Part shown: positions 35,915-45,718 of the stretch, piece by piece
Position numbering within the stretch: the stretch's first letter is position 1
How the letters are laid out: each line of letters opens with the position of its first letter
Program-made: the position numbers and the translations under genes
Notes under the pieces: model-generated
The model's database searches: none
Told to the model about the DNA's origin: nothing
The model's input: the letters and a program-made list of their open reading frames with translations, nothing else
NCBI RefSeq assembly: GCF_005871205.1
Contig: NZ_SWKM01000011.1
Coordinates: 744,001-808,000 of the forward strand
Direction of reading: 5' to 3'
DNA length: 64,000 nucleotides
From: Marinobacter alexandrii
Lineage (GTDB): Bacteria; Pseudomonadota; Gammaproteobacteria; Pseudomonadales; Oleiphilaceae

Positions 35915-37162
35915 TCAGTATTTCCAGCCGATGCTGGCGGAGGCACCAACCTGGTACATCTCCAGAGTGATTGTCTGATCGGCCGCCAGTGGGTTGGGGC
36001 CAGAGACTTCTTTCGTCGGCGAGAAGAACGCCATTCCGGAAAGCTCCAGATTCTCGCTGAAGTTGTGGGTGAGGCCACCGGTGAAGTGCCATTCCTGCAG
36101 TCCCGGAGCGAGGATGTTGAACAGTACGTCCTCATCGGAAATCGGGCTTTCGCCGTAGCTTACGCCTGCTCGCCAGGCGTTCTTCTGGTTCTGTTGCCAC
36201 TGCCAGCCCAGCTTGACGATGGTCATGTCATCCCAGCCAAAACCAGCGCCCTGGTCGGCACCCAGCGGTGCTGTCATCAGGTTAGGCAACAGTGGGTTAC
36301 CGACGCTGTTCACTTCGCTGTATTTAATATGCTGCACGTCCAGAAGGATCCAGTGATCCTGAATGCCGGACCAGGCGATGCCGGCGTTGAACATCTGCGG
36401 AATGTCGAAGTCACCCTGTTCGGCGAACAGGCCCTGGTATTGGTCGAATTCTTCCATTTCCAGGATGTTGCGCCAGCTTACGCCGCCTCTGAGGGTGTCG
36501 GTGATTTCGCCCTGCCAGCCAATCTGAAAGCCGTAGCCCCAGGCGTCATCGTCGCCGTTGTTCGATACGGCACTGGGATCAGACGAGAAGTCGCCGAAAC
36601 CCTGCAGGCCTCTCGCCTCGAAGCGCTGGTAAGCAATGACCGGGGAAATGCCGAAGGCCTGGTTTTCGGAGAATTCCCAGGACCAGGTTGGCGCGATGAA
36701 CAGCTGTTCCAGGTTCACGCCGGTGCGGCCGCCATAGAACGGGCCACCTTCTTCGCCGGGGTATTCGGTGTTCATACCACCGTTAGCAAACACCGAAACG
36801 CCAAACGCGGTGGTGTCGGACAGCTTGCGGTTAAAGCCGAGGTGCGGGATGACAAAGCCATCGCGGCTGCTCTGGTAGTTGCCCGGGGCCAGGGGAAACA
36901 TGTCGTCTTCTTGCGGGTTGCCTTCTACCGAGTATTCCCGCCGGGGCGAGAACGCCTCAAGGCCACCGTCAACTCGGTTGCCGATGAAGGCCATGCCAGC
37001 CGGGTTAGTGGCTGCTGCAATGCTATCCTGAGACAGGGCGCTTCCGGCGCCGGCCATACCTTTATTGATGGTGCCGTATCCATGGCTGAAATAACCGTTG
37101 GTCGCCAGGGCGGAAGCTGGAACGAAAGCCGTGATTGCGACTACTGCTAGGCTAAAGCGCAT
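35915..37162 (-). CDS. OmpP1/FadL family outer membrane protein
   Basis: A 415-residue outer membrane beta-barrel of the FadL/OmpP1/TodX family that lets hydrophobic substrates such as fatty acids or hydrocarbons pass. The signal peptide ends ASALA, and the mature N-terminus begins TNGYFSHGYGTINKGMAGAG, close to the FadL pattern NGYF..G. The C-terminus ends in an aromatic (IGWKY), as barrels do. The natural ligand is unknown; in Marinobacter hydrocarbons or long-chain fatty acids are likely. Confidence 0.9.
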   Translation of the reverse strand: MRFSLAVVAITAFVPASALATNGYFSHGYGTINKGMAGAGSALSQDSIAAATNPAGMAFIGNRVDGGLEAFSPRREYSVEGNPQEDDMFPLAPGNYQSSRDGFVIPHLGFNRKLSDTTAFGVSVFANGGMNTEYPGEEGGPFYGGRTGVNLEQLFIAPTWSWEFSENQAFGISPVIAYQRFEARGLQGFGDFSSDPSAVSNNGDDDAWGYGFQIGWQGEITDTLRGGVSWRNILEMEEFDQYQGLFAEQGDFDIPQMFNAGIAWSGIQDHWILLDVQHIKYSEVNSVGNPLLPNLMTAPLGADQGAGFGWDDMTIVKLGWQWQQNQKNAWRAGVSYGESPISDEDVLFNILAPGLQEWHFTGGLTHNFSENLELSGMAFFSPTKEVSGPNPLAADQTITLEMYQVGASASIGWKY

Positions 37163-37362
37163 AGATGAACACCTGATGGTTAATGTCAGTCAAATAGGTG
37201 GCGCTGTTTTACACAAGAATCCTTATAAGAGAAAGTGATTAAAGGTAATATTCTTATAATTCTGGAGCTCGAGCCTCGCAAATGCCCGGTAATCGGCCAT
37301 ACTCTGTTACGGCGGGTATCTGCCTGATAATCTGTACAAAACTTTTCATTGCAGGACATTGA

Positions 37363-38724
37363 GTGGCTTCTTTCCAATTTAGAGAACGGCTTCAGGCGGC
37401 AGAAGACTGGATTCTTGCTAACCCCAACCCACCGCGTAGCTGGCCCTGGACCTGGCTGTATAAGGCAGGCCGTTCGGTCTATGCGCTGGCCCGGGATGTC
37501 ATCAGTGGCCAACTGACCCTGCATGCCATGAGTTTGGTGTACACCACGCTGCTCAGTATCGTGCCGCTGCTGGCGCTGAGTTTCTCGGTGTTGAAGGCAC
37601 TGGGTGTTCACCAACGCATGGAGCCCTTCCTGTTCCAGTTTTTCCAGCCCATGGGGCCGCAGGGAATCGAATTGGCGGAGAAAATTCTGGGCTTTGTGGA
37701 CAACATGAAAGTTGGAGTCCTTGGTTCCGTGGGTCTGGCGTTGCTGGTCTACACAGTGGTCTCGCTGCTGCAGAAGATCGAGCGTTCGTTCAACATGATC
37801 TGGCGGGTGCCCGACATGCGCTCGATGGCGCAGAGGTTCAGTAACTACCTCAGTGTCATCATGGTGGGGCCTTTGCTGATGGTGTCCGCCATCGGTGTCA
37901 GTGCCACCATTTTCTCCTCTACCTTTGTTCAGACTCTGATCGAGATTGAACCTTTCGGCTCACTGATCCTGGTCGTCAGCCGGTTTACCCCGTTCTTCCT
38001 GGTGGTCGGTGCCTTCACCTTTGTCTACATCTTCATGCCGAACACCCGCGTGAAGCTTCGCTACGCTTTTGTTGGCGGCCTGGTTGCAGGGGTATCATGG
38101 CAGGCGGCGGGTATGCTGTTCGCGTCATTTGTGGCCGGTTCTGCCAAGTACGCGGCCATCTACTCCAGCTTCGCCATCGGCATCATCCTGCTGATCTGGA
38201 CTTACCTTAACTGGATGATCCTGTTGTTGGGCGCCAGTCTGGCGTTTTATCTGCAGAACCCAGGCTCGGTCGCCAAGCGTCGGCAGGTTCAATTGGCGCC
38301 GGAATTACAGGAGAAGGTGGCGTTGGCGTTGATGTGGATGGTGGCGAAGCCCTTCGCTGATGGCGAACCTGCGCCCCAGCAGGAAGTGTTGGAGCATCGC
38401 TTGAGTGTGCCTGGTGAAGTGACACGGGGCGTGAGTGACAAGCTGATTCGCGCTGGGTTGTTGTCATTAGCGGGGCGCCAGGGTGATCAGCTGGTTCCTG
38501 GCCGGTCGCTGGATGGCATTTCCATTGCCGACGTGCTCAGGGTGGTCCGTCGCGACGAGGATCGGGTGGTGGACAGGTTGCCGCTTGATCTTCCTTTTGA
38601 CCTGCTGCATGGCGAGGAAGAGCGATTGACCACGCCCTTCTCCGATCTGCTGAAAACTGGCAAGACGATTCAGCAAACCATGACAGATGTGGAGCAGGAT
38701 CCGGTGTCACAGTCGGGCGGGTGA
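37363..38724 (+). CDS. YihY/BrkB family inner membrane protein
   Basis: A 453-residue protein with six predicted membrane segments in the first 300 residues. Family motifs are visible: MSLVYTTLLSIVPLLAL, RVPDMRSMAQRF and FMPNTRVKLRYAFVGG. The old name ribonuclease BN for this family is wrong; the function is unknown. The C-terminal 140 residues are soluble and may form a winged-helix-like domain. The start is GTG at 37363 with AGGA upstream. The 3' end overlaps the convergent HDOD gene by 18 bases. Confidence 0.88.
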   Translation: MASFQFRERLQAAEDWILANPNPPRSWPWTWLYKAGRSVYALARDVISGQLTLHAMSLVYTTLLSIVPLLALSFSVLKALGVHQRMEPFLFQFFQPMGPQGIELAEKILGFVDNMKVGVLGSVGLALLVYTVVSLLQKIERSFNMIWRVPDMRSMAQRFSNYLSVIMVGPLLMVSAIGVSATIFSSTFVQTLIEIEPFGSLILVVSRFTPFFLVVGAFTFVYIFMPNTRVKLRYAFVGGLVAGVSWQAAGMLFASFVAGSAKYAAIYSSFAIGIILLIWTYLNWMILLLGASLAFYLQNPGSVAKRRQVQLAPELQEKVALALMWMVAKPFADGEPAPQQEVLEHRLSVPGEVTRGVSDKLIRAGLLSLAGRQGDQLVPGRSLDGISIADVLRVVRRDEDRVVDRLPLDLPFDLLHGEEERLTTPFSDLLKTGKTIQQTMTDVEQDPVSQSGG

Positions 38725-39756
38725 GCGTCCCTCATCACGCAGCATCGCCAGCAGCGATTCCCGTACCAGTTTGATTTGCTGCGGGCTCAGTTGTACTACG
38801 TTGGGCAGGTCGTCCTCAGCCAGATTGCGCTGGTTGGCGTGGCGAAGTACCTCTCGGGTGCCGATGATGATGCCATCATTTAACGGCGTGTGGTCCTGTC
38901 TTGGGGCTGGCCGTTCAGCCGCCAGCAACAGCGCGCTGAACCGTGGCGGAAGGTTCCAGGCCTTGGCCAGTAGCTGGCTGGTGGACCACTGGTAGCGCGT
39001 CATGGCCTGCCGGATCAGCGCGGGGGGCGGGGCGGTGTTTTGTTGCGCACGGCAGATTCGCTGCAGCTCCCGGAACAGGGTGATGTAGGCGAGCGCCGGC
39101 AGAAGCCCCGCCATGAAGTGGGCACTGGTGTCGGCGTTATGGAACTTGGCGATCTGCTCGGAGGCGCGTGCACAGGAAAGGCCCCAGCGCCAGACTCGCT
39201 TGGCAAACAGTGCTTCAACACTGTTGCGCGCTGCCATCATGGGTCGCATCACAGCCGCAGACACCACATTTCGAATACCGTCGATACCGAGCAGGAAGAC
39301 CGCCTGGTCGATCGACTCGATGATCTTGTCGCCGTGGCGGAAAAAGGGACTGTTGGCCACCTGCAGTAACTGATCGGTCAGGCCCGGATCCCTGAGGATG
39401 ATCTCGGTCACATGCTGACGGGCGGTGGACTCATCGGCCAGGGCTCTTAGCAGCATCGGGAGGCTTAGCGGTTGCCGGGGCAGCTCATCTAACTGGTCTT
39501 CACTCAGGCGATGCTCCAGTTCACCCAGAATCTCCGAGGCATGCCAAGACTCTCCGATCAGTGCAGAGGGCTTGGCATCCAGCAGCCAGCAAAACAGATG
39601 CTCCTCCAACTTGCGGGTCAGTTCTAACCCGTTCTCAAGATTGTCGTCGTTGCTTTGCTCTTTGGCTGGGTTGATCAGTCGCGCTTCCGGTAACACCGGT
39701 GTTAGCGGTTGTGGCGATGAGAATAAACTCGAAATCCAGGAAAGAAAGCCTGGCAT
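38707..39756 (-). CDS. HDOD domain protein
   Basis: A 349-residue protein. The HDOD domain (roughly residues 100-290) has LPMLLRALADES and DPGLTDQLLQVANSPFF, as in other HDOD proteins, which lack the catalytic residues of HD enzymes and usually act as signal scaffolds. The first 90 residues are variable. ATG at 39756 has GGAGG 6 nt ahead. A frame extension through a TTG at 39774 is possible but unlikely. No partner domain (GGDEF, EAL) is attached, so its role is unclear. Confidence 0.85.
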   Translation of the reverse strand: MPGFLSWISSLFSSPQPLTPVLPEARLINPAKEQSNDDNLENGLELTRKLEEHLFCWLLDAKPSALIGESWHASEILGELEHRLSEDQLDELPRQPLSLPMLLRALADESTARQHVTEIILRDPGLTDQLLQVANSPFFRHGDKIIESIDQAVFLLGIDGIRNVVSAAVMRPMMAARNSVEALFAKRVWRWGLSCARASEQIAKFHNADTSAHFMAGLLPALAYITLFRELQRICRAQQNTAPPPALIRQAMTRYQWSTSQLLAKAWNLPPRFSALLLAAERPAPRQDHTPLNDGIIIGTREVLRHANQRNLAEDDLPNVVQLSPQQIKLVRESLLAMLRDEGRSPARL

Positions 39757-39867
39757 CCATTGCCTCCGAGCCAATCGGTCTTAAAAGTTACGTACCCTTT
39801 CACAGGCAGTATAGTCGGCGATCAGAGGGTTGCCACAGTAGATCGCCAGTATGAACCGGGCGCCGTC

Positions 39868-41097
39868 CTAAAAAGCGGTCTGGCCGAATACGAAAACCAG
39901 CTGGCAAAAGCCCGCAGCCATACCGAGAAAGGCGCCGACAAGGATCAGTTTGATTTCGTCTTCCTGGAAGCAGGGCCTGAGCAGGTCCTGGAACTCTTCT
40001 GAGGACAGGGCGATCATCCGCTCGACCATGATCGATTCGACCGCCCGGGCCCGGTCCTGCTCGAATACCGGGTTGTCGAAAGAGGTCTGGGAGATCTCAA
40101 TGGCCTTTTCCCCAACCTGTTTCTTCAGGGTGGCGAAGCCGGTGGGTCCAAAGGCCACCTGGGTCAGCGCCTTGCCCATGCCGGCAGTTTCATCCACCAG
40201 TGGCTTGATGTGTTTTTTTACCATGTTGCGGGCGCGGTCACCCTTGGGGCCGTTCAGTATGGCGTTAATAATGTTACCGACGGTCAGGATTTCGTGGGTG
40301 ACGATATGACAGAAGGATTCAGCTACCGCCGGCTGGCGTTTGAGGAAGAGTCCCTGTAGCCGGAATGGGCCCACTTTCTTTGGCTGCAGTGGGCGGAAAA
40401 TGACGTTCAGGGCAATCCAGTTGGTGGCCCAGCCTACCAAAAGGCCGAAGAACGGCAGTACCCACCAGCTCTGGTAGAAGTACCAGACGGTCATTTGGAT
40501 CAGGCCGAACAGGAAACCGAAGTAGAGGCCGGAGTTGATGATGAAGCGGAACTCGACTTCACCACATTCCAGGAAGATCCGGTTCAATAGCTTTTTGTCG
40601 CTGGCCAGTCGCTCAATGACCATGCCTTTGATGTCGAGCAGGTCTTCGATGTTCGCCGAGATATCCTCAACGAGATTGTCGACCAGTTGGGGTGTCGATT
40701 TCCGCACTCGGTCGTACACCATGTTGCGGGCCGAGGCCGGCAGGTTTTCCCAGAAGGTTGGGTATTCCCGCAACATCATCTCGTCCACATATTCTTCGAT
40801 GCGGCTGTCTACCGAATGAACGATGTGGGTGGCGAGGACTTTCGGGTCAATCTGCTGAAAAATTTCGTTAACGGTGCCGATCTTGGAGATGGTGGCATCG
40901 ACACTGATGGCGGCCATTTTTCGGGCTTTTGAGGGGATTATGCCTTGCCAGCCCAGTAGTGGCGGCTTGCCGATGAATTCCAGCGGGAAGAAGGTCATCT
41001 TGATGGCGAGCCAGTTGGTAGTCCAGCCAATTAGCGCCGCGATGATGGGAATGCTGAGGTATTGCCAGAATTCAGGGGTGGTGAACAAGCTTGTCAT
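39868..41097 (-). CDS. DUF445 family membrane protein
   Basis: A 409-residue protein of the DUF445/YheB type. Hydrophobic segments lie at the N-terminus (IPIIAALIGWTTNWLAIKM), in the middle (YFGFLFGLIQMTVWYFYQSWW, in parts) and at the C-terminus (ILVGAFLGMAAGFCQLVF). The TNWLAI and TNWIALNV repeats are the family signature, showing an internal duplication. Function is unknown. A large hairpin element lies upstream at 41141-41246. Confidence 0.85.
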   Translation of the reverse strand: MTSLFTTPEFWQYLSIPIIAALIGWTTNWLAIKMTFFPLEFIGKPPLLGWQGIIPSKARKMAAISVDATISKIGTVNEIFQQIDPKVLATHIVHSVDSRIEEYVDEMMLREYPTFWENLPASARNMVYDRVRKSTPQLVDNLVEDISANIEDLLDIKGMVIERLASDKKLLNRIFLECGEVEFRFIINSGLYFGFLFGLIQMTVWYFYQSWWVLPFFGLLVGWATNWIALNVIFRPLQPKKVGPFRLQGLFLKRQPAVAESFCHIVTHEILTVGNIINAILNGPKGDRARNMVKKHIKPLVDETAGMGKALTQVAFGPTGFATLKKQVGEKAIEISQTSFDNPVFEQDRARAVESIMVERMIALSSEEFQDLLRPCFQEDEIKLILVGAFLGMAAGFCQLVFVFGQTAF

Positions 41098-41140
41098 CCG
41101 CTACTCGCTGTTGTTCGTGGTTGTTGCCATTGAGCAAACA

Positions 41141-41246
41141 ACCCTCTGCAGAGCTATTTCCAAAACCCGCTCAAGCACGTCCATGTGGCGCTTGAGCTCC
41201 GCCATCCATGGCTCCGCACAGTTTTGGAAATAGCTCTGCAGAGGGT
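41141..41246 (-). repeat. Long-stem hairpin element, copy A (26-bp arms, 54-nt conserved core)
   Basis: Arms 41141-41166 and 41221-41246 are perfectly complementary over 26 bp. The 54-nt core (41167-41220) is about 72 percent identical (one gap each) to the core of the element at 55888-55995, although the arms are unrelated. Read in the direction of the flanking genes, the core has GCCA-TGGA-TGGC and CAC-ATGGAC-GTG, two small hairpins with GGA in the loop. It follows the rsmE gene by 111 bases. I know no named family for it. Confidence 0.85.
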
Positions 41247-41357
41247 CGTCCAGGCGTGAGTGCTACCCTCGCCAGTCAGCGATAATGTTGTTCGCAGTGA
41301 GTACTGTCAATGACTTGGCTGCCGAAAGGTGGCGGGCAGTGGGGTTGTGAAGAGTCG

Positions 41358-42098
41358 TCAGACTTTGCTTCCGACATCGCCCCACAACCACTGGCACAGG
41401 GCCATGGCCGCAACGGGGGCGGTTTCGGTGCGTAAAACCCGGGGGCCGAGAGCGACGGGCAGGAAACCGTCTTGCTCGGCGAGGGTGATTTCATCTGCTG
41501 ACAGGCCGCCTTCCGGGCCGATCATCAGGGCAACTCGGCCGGGCTTGGTCATGGCGCTCAGGGATTGTTCGGTGCGGTGGTGCAAAACCAGCCGGGCGTC
41601 GCAGTCGCGGCTGTGTTCCAGCCACTGCTGAATCGTCATTACCGGCAGGATGTCGGGAACCCGGGCCCGGCCGCATTGCTCCGCCGCGCTGACGGCCACC
41701 GATTGCCAGTGGCGCAGGCGTTTGTCTTCCCGGTCGCCTTTGAGTTTTACCTCACAGCGTTCGGTGGTCAGGGGCACGATGCGGGTGACCCCCATTTCCA
41801 CGGCTTTCTGCACCGCGTAATCCATGCGGTCGCCCTTGGAGAGGGTCTGGCCCAGTACGATTTCCAGGGGAGATTCGGTGGCGTTGGGTTCCGGGGTGCC
41901 CACCCGTACTTCCACCTGTTTTTTGCCAGCGGTTGTAATGGTGGCCGGGTAGTCTTGGCCGTCGCCGTTGAACAGGCGCAATTCCTGGCCTGGCTGCATG
42001 CGCAGCACCCGTCCGACGTGCTGGGCGGCGTTGTCGTCCAGCTCGGTTGTCCCGCCTTCACTGAGTGGCGAGTCGGTAAAGATTCTGGGGATGCGCAT
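41358..42098 (-). CDS. rsmE: 16S rRNA (uracil(1498)-N(3))-methyltransferase RsmE
   Basis: A 246-residue SPOUT methyltransferase with an N-terminal PUA-like domain (DDNAAQHVGRVLRM) and the SAM knot motif MIGPEGGLSADEITLA followed by VALGPRVLRTETAP. It methylates U1498 of 16S rRNA. It follows bioA by 15 bp and is probably in the same operon. A long-stem element lies downstream. Confidence 0.94.
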   Translation of the reverse strand: MRIPRIFTDSPLSEGGTTELDDNAAQHVGRVLRMQPGQELRLFNGDGQDYPATITTAGKKQVEVRVGTPEPNATESPLEIVLGQTLSKGDRMDYAVQKAVEMGVTRIVPLTTERCEVKLKGDREDKRLRHWQSVAVSAAEQCGRARVPDILPVMTIQQWLEHSRDCDARLVLHHRTEQSLSAMTKPGRVALMIGPEGGLSADEITLAEQDGFLPVALGPRVLRTETAPVAAMALCQWLWGDVGSKV

Positions 42099-42113
42099 GC
42101 CTGTCTTTCCTGG

Positions 42114-43463
42114 TCAGTCCCTAACGGCGATATCGATGCCTTCGGTCGCGACCTGGGCCAGATGGCGAATCTGGTCTTCGGTGATGACGTAAGGCGGCAT
42201 GAAGTAAACCACATTACCCAGGGGGCGAAGCAAGGCTTCGCGTGTCAGTGAATGCTGGTATACCCGCACGCCGCGTCGTTCCTGCCAGGGGAAAGGGGTT
42301 TTCGAGGCTTTGTCCTTGACCATTTCCACAGCCAGGGTCATGCCGTGCTGGCGGATGTCGCCCACGTTAGGGTGGTCGGCCAGGTGCGCCACCGACTCGG
42401 CCATGCAGGCGGAGAGTCGGCGGTTTTGTTCAATCACGTTGTCATCGCGGAAGATATCCAGGGTGGCCAGTGCCACGGCACAGCCGATCGGGTTGCCGGT
42501 GTAACTGTGCGAATGCAGGAAGGCTTTCAGGGTTTCGTAGTCGTCGTAGAAGGCGTTGTAGACGTCATCGGTGGTCAGTACCACGGACAGCGGCAGGTAG
42601 CCCGCGGTCAGGCCTTTCGACAGGCACATGAAATCCGGGGTGATGCCGGATTGCTCGCAGGCGAACAGGGTGCCGGTGCGGCCAAAGCCTACCGCGATTT
42701 CATCAGCAATTAGGTGCACACCGTAGCGGTCACAGGCTTCACGCAGTTTGGTGTGGTAGATCGGGTGGTGCATGCGCATGCCGCCGGCGCACTGGATCAG
42801 CGGCTCGACGACCACGGCGCAGATTTCGTTGTGTTTTTCGGCCAGCAGCTTGTCCATGGCTTCAAACTGGCGCAGGGCATAGGCTTCGTCGGTCTCGCCG
42901 GCTTCCTTGTTGAAGGCATCCGGTGAGGGTGCGGTCAGCACTTCCATCAGCAGCGGCTGGTAGGTGTCCTTGTACAGGGCTACGTCGCCCAGCGCCAAGG
43001 CGCCCAGGGTTTCGCCATGGTAGCTATTGCTCAGGTTGACGAAGTTTTTCTTGCCCGGTTTGCCCTGATTCTTCCAGTAATGAAAACTCATTTTCAGGGC
43101 TGCTTCAATGGCAGACGAGCCGTTGTCGGCGTAGAAGCACTTGTTCAGGCCTTCCGGGGTCACTTCAATGAGTCGCTCCGAAAGATTCACCACCGGCTCG
43201 TGGGTGAAGCCTGCCAGGATCACGTGCTCCAGTTGGCCGATCTGTTCCTGAATGGCAGCGTTGATTCGCGGGTTGGCGTGGCCGAACAGGTTGACCCACC
43301 AGGAGCTGACCGCGTCGATGTAGCGGTTGTTCTCAAAATCTTCCAGCCAGACGCCTTCGCCCCGTTTGATGGGGACCAACGGCAGGGTTTCATGGTCTTT
43401 CATCTGGGTGCAGGGGTGCCACACGGATTTGAGGCCGCGGGCGACGAGATCGGCGTTGCGCAT
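42114..43463 (-). CDS. bioA: Adenosylmethionine-8-amino-7-oxononanoate aminotransferase BioA
   Basis: A 449-residue class III aminotransferase that makes 7,8-diaminopelargonate for biotin synthesis using SAM as amino donor. The substrate Trp pair is in VSSWWVNLFGH, the PLP Lys in CLSKGLTAGYLPLS, and DNGSSAIEAALKM and DEIAVGFGRTG match BioA. ATG at 43463 has CCGGAG upstream. A possible BirA-like pair of half-sites with a central -10 lies upstream. Confidence 0.95.
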   Translation of the reverse strand: MRNADLVARGLKSVWHPCTQMKDHETLPLVPIKRGEGVWLEDFENNRYIDAVSSWWVNLFGHANPRINAAIQEQIGQLEHVILAGFTHEPVVNLSERLIEVTPEGLNKCFYADNGSSAIEAALKMSFHYWKNQGKPGKKNFVNLSNSYHGETLGALALGDVALYKDTYQPLLMEVLTAPSPDAFNKEAGETDEAYALRQFEAMDKLLAEKHNEICAVVVEPLIQCAGGMRMHHPIYHTKLREACDRYGVHLIADEIAVGFGRTGTLFACEQSGITPDFMCLSKGLTAGYLPLSVVLTTDDVYNAFYDDYETLKAFLHSHSYTGNPIGCAVALATLDIFRDDNVIEQNRRLSACMAESVAHLADHPNVGDIRQHGMTLAVEMVKDKASKTPFPWQERRGVRVYQHSLTREALLRPLGNVVYFMPPYVITEDQIRHLAQVATEGIDIAVRD

Positions 43464-43505
43464 GGTGTATCTCCGGTCAGACTGTCGGGTTCGGGTAGAT
43501 CGGCT

Positions 43506-43533
43506 GTTAACCTTGGCGAATATTACAGTTAAC
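43506..43533 (-). promoter_or_regulatory. Candidate BirA-like operator before bioA
   Basis: Two GTTAAC half-sites (43506-43511 and 43528-43533) stand 22 bp apart, with CTGTTAACC as the better half. On the minus strand TAATAT lies between them, which would be a good -10 for bioA. The pattern resembles a BirA operator but the second half is degenerate. Confidence 0.35.
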
Positions 43534-43633
43534 GGCGCCGCCTGACCACCTTGCCAGAGGCCTCCGACCTGCCGGCCAATGCGGGCGTTCCGGTGGCACT
43601 GGACAATCCGGTAAATCTTAATAGGAGGTCGTG

Positions 43634-44131
43634 ATGGAGATTGAGCTGACACACCCATACGAGTCGGGAGTGAATGACGTGCTGGGCACGTTTTTCAGCC
43701 GAGACCGGGTACTCGAGAAAAACACTCGGGAAGGGTCCCGCAACGTCAATGTCCGGGAGCTGGTTTTGGATGAGGCCTCGGCCAGGATTGTCATCGAACG
43801 GGAGGTCACCAGTTCCACCGACGTACCGGCGATACTGGCCAGTTTTCATCGGGAATGGAACCAGGTTAGCCAGGACGAGCACTGGTTCCGCAAGAACGAA
43901 GACGAGTGGCACTGCGAGTTCCGGGTGCGTATCGACGGTGTGCCGGCGAAGATCCGAGGCATGATGAGGCTGAAGGGTGACAGCAAGACCTGCACTAATC
44001 AGGTCAGCCTGAAGGTGCGAAGTGATCTGCCGCTGGTCGGTAAGAAAATTGCCAAATTCCTGGCCGAGGATTCCCGCATCAAGATTGAGGAAGAGTACCA
44101 GGCCACGCGCCGGCTGCTGCAACAGGATTGA
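43634..44131 (+). CDS. DUF2505 family protein
   Basis: A 165-residue protein starting MEIELTHPYESGVNDVLGTFF, typical of DUF2505, a START-like (SRPBCC) fold family. The segments ASFHREWNQV, EHWFRKNEDEWHCEF and DLPLVGKKIAKF are conserved. It may bind a small lipid-like ligand; nothing is known of the function. AGGAGG stands 5 nt before the ATG at 43634. It is divergent from bioA. Confidence 0.85.
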   Translation: MEIELTHPYESGVNDVLGTFFSRDRVLEKNTREGSRNVNVRELVLDEASARIVIEREVTSSTDVPAILASFHREWNQVSQDEHWFRKNEDEWHCEFRVRIDGVPAKIRGMMRLKGDSKTCTNQVSLKVRSDLPLVGKKIAKFLAEDSRIKIEEEYQATRRLLQQD

Positions 44132-44142
44132 ACGGTGCCCAT

Positions 44143-44173
44143 AAAAAAGCCCCACCAATGAGGCGGGGCTTTT
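44143..44173. terminator. Bidirectional terminator
   Basis: AAAAAAGCCCC followed by ACCAATGAGGC and GGGGCTTTT forms a stem with one mismatch and a T run on one strand and A run on the other. It serves the DUF2505 gene and the convergent ABC transporter operon. Confidence 0.85.
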
Positions 44174-44195
44174 CTGCGAGCGTTGAACGCTGGCG

Positions 44196-44942
<747 letters not shown>

Positions 44943-44955
44943 GATCAGCGTTCCT

Positions 44956-45627
44956 TCAGACAGAGGCCAGTCCACGCCGCTCAACAAGGCGCAGGATCAG
45001 GGATAGCGACAGGGTAATGGCGAGATACATGATCGCGACCACGAAATACACCTCAAACGCCGTGAAGGTATTGGCAATGTAGATCTGGCCCTGGCGTACT
45101 AGCTCGCCGACACCAATGACTGAGAACAGTGAGGTGTCCTTGATGCTGACGATGGCCTGGTTGCCCAGTGGCGGAATCATGCGGCGGAAGGCCTGGGGCC
45201 AAACGATAGACCAGAAGGTCTGGGTACGGGACAGGCCCAGTGACAGGCCGGCTTCGGTCTGGCCCTTATCGATGGACTGCACGCCACCGCGAACCACTTC
45301 CGAAATGTAGGCGCCGGAGTTCAGGGCAATTGCTGCGATACCGGCAGTCAGGGGGTCGATCGGGCCGCCGATCAGATCGGGCAGGCCGTAGAAGATGAAC
45401 AGCACCTGCACCAGAATCGGCGTGCCACGGAAAATTTCGATGTAGGCCGTGGCCGGCCAGCGCAGGAACCATTTTTTGTTGATGCTCAGCAGGCCAAAAA
45501 AGATGCCCAGGGCAAAACCAATCAGCAGGCCGCCAAACGAGATCAACAGGGTGTAGGGTATACCCTCAAGAAGAAAAGGGATGGAGTCGATGGCAGCTTG
45601 CCAGTCGAACTGAAACTGAAATTCCAC
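44956..45627 (-). CDS. Polar amino acid ABC transporter permease, GlnP-like
   Basis: A 223-residue inner membrane permease with five or so membrane segments and the EAA loop [20 protein letters not shown]. The pattern [20 protein letters not shown] is typical of HisMQ-type permeases. A single permease gene suggests a homodimer. It is between the binding protein and the ATPase genes. Confidence 0.92.
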   Translation of the reverse strand: MEFQFQFDWQAAIDSIPFLLEGIPYTLLISFGGLLIGFALGIFFGLLSINKKWFLRWPATAYIEIFRGTPILVQVLFIFYGLPDLIGGPIDPLTAGIAAIALNSGAYISEVVRGGVQSIDKGQTEAGLSLGLSRTQTFWSIVWPQAFRRMIPPLGNQAIVSIKDTSLFSVIGVGELVRQGQIYIANTFTAFEVYFVVAIMYLAITLSLSLILRLVERRGLASV

Positions 45628-45662
45628 AGTGAGAATCTCCGCAGGGGGTGACAGTCAGGAAC

Positions 45663-45686
45663 AGCCGGGGTGGGGGCACCCCGGCT
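45663..45686 (-). terminator. Stem-loop between binding protein and permease genes
   Basis: AGCCGGGGTG (45663-45672) pairs with CACCCCGGCT (45677-45686) over GGGG. There is no T run, so it is probably a processing or partial termination hairpin that favours the binding-protein message, as in many ABC operons. Confidence 0.55.
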
Positions 45687-45718
45687 CAGGGAATCGAACC
45701 GTGTAGGTCCGGTTGCCC

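Noticed and set aside
45681..45712. GGTTCGATTCCC on the minus strand, like a tRNA T loop
   Set aside because: The flanking bases do not form a T stem and no acceptor, D or anticodon arm is present; it is next to an ABC operon hairpin.
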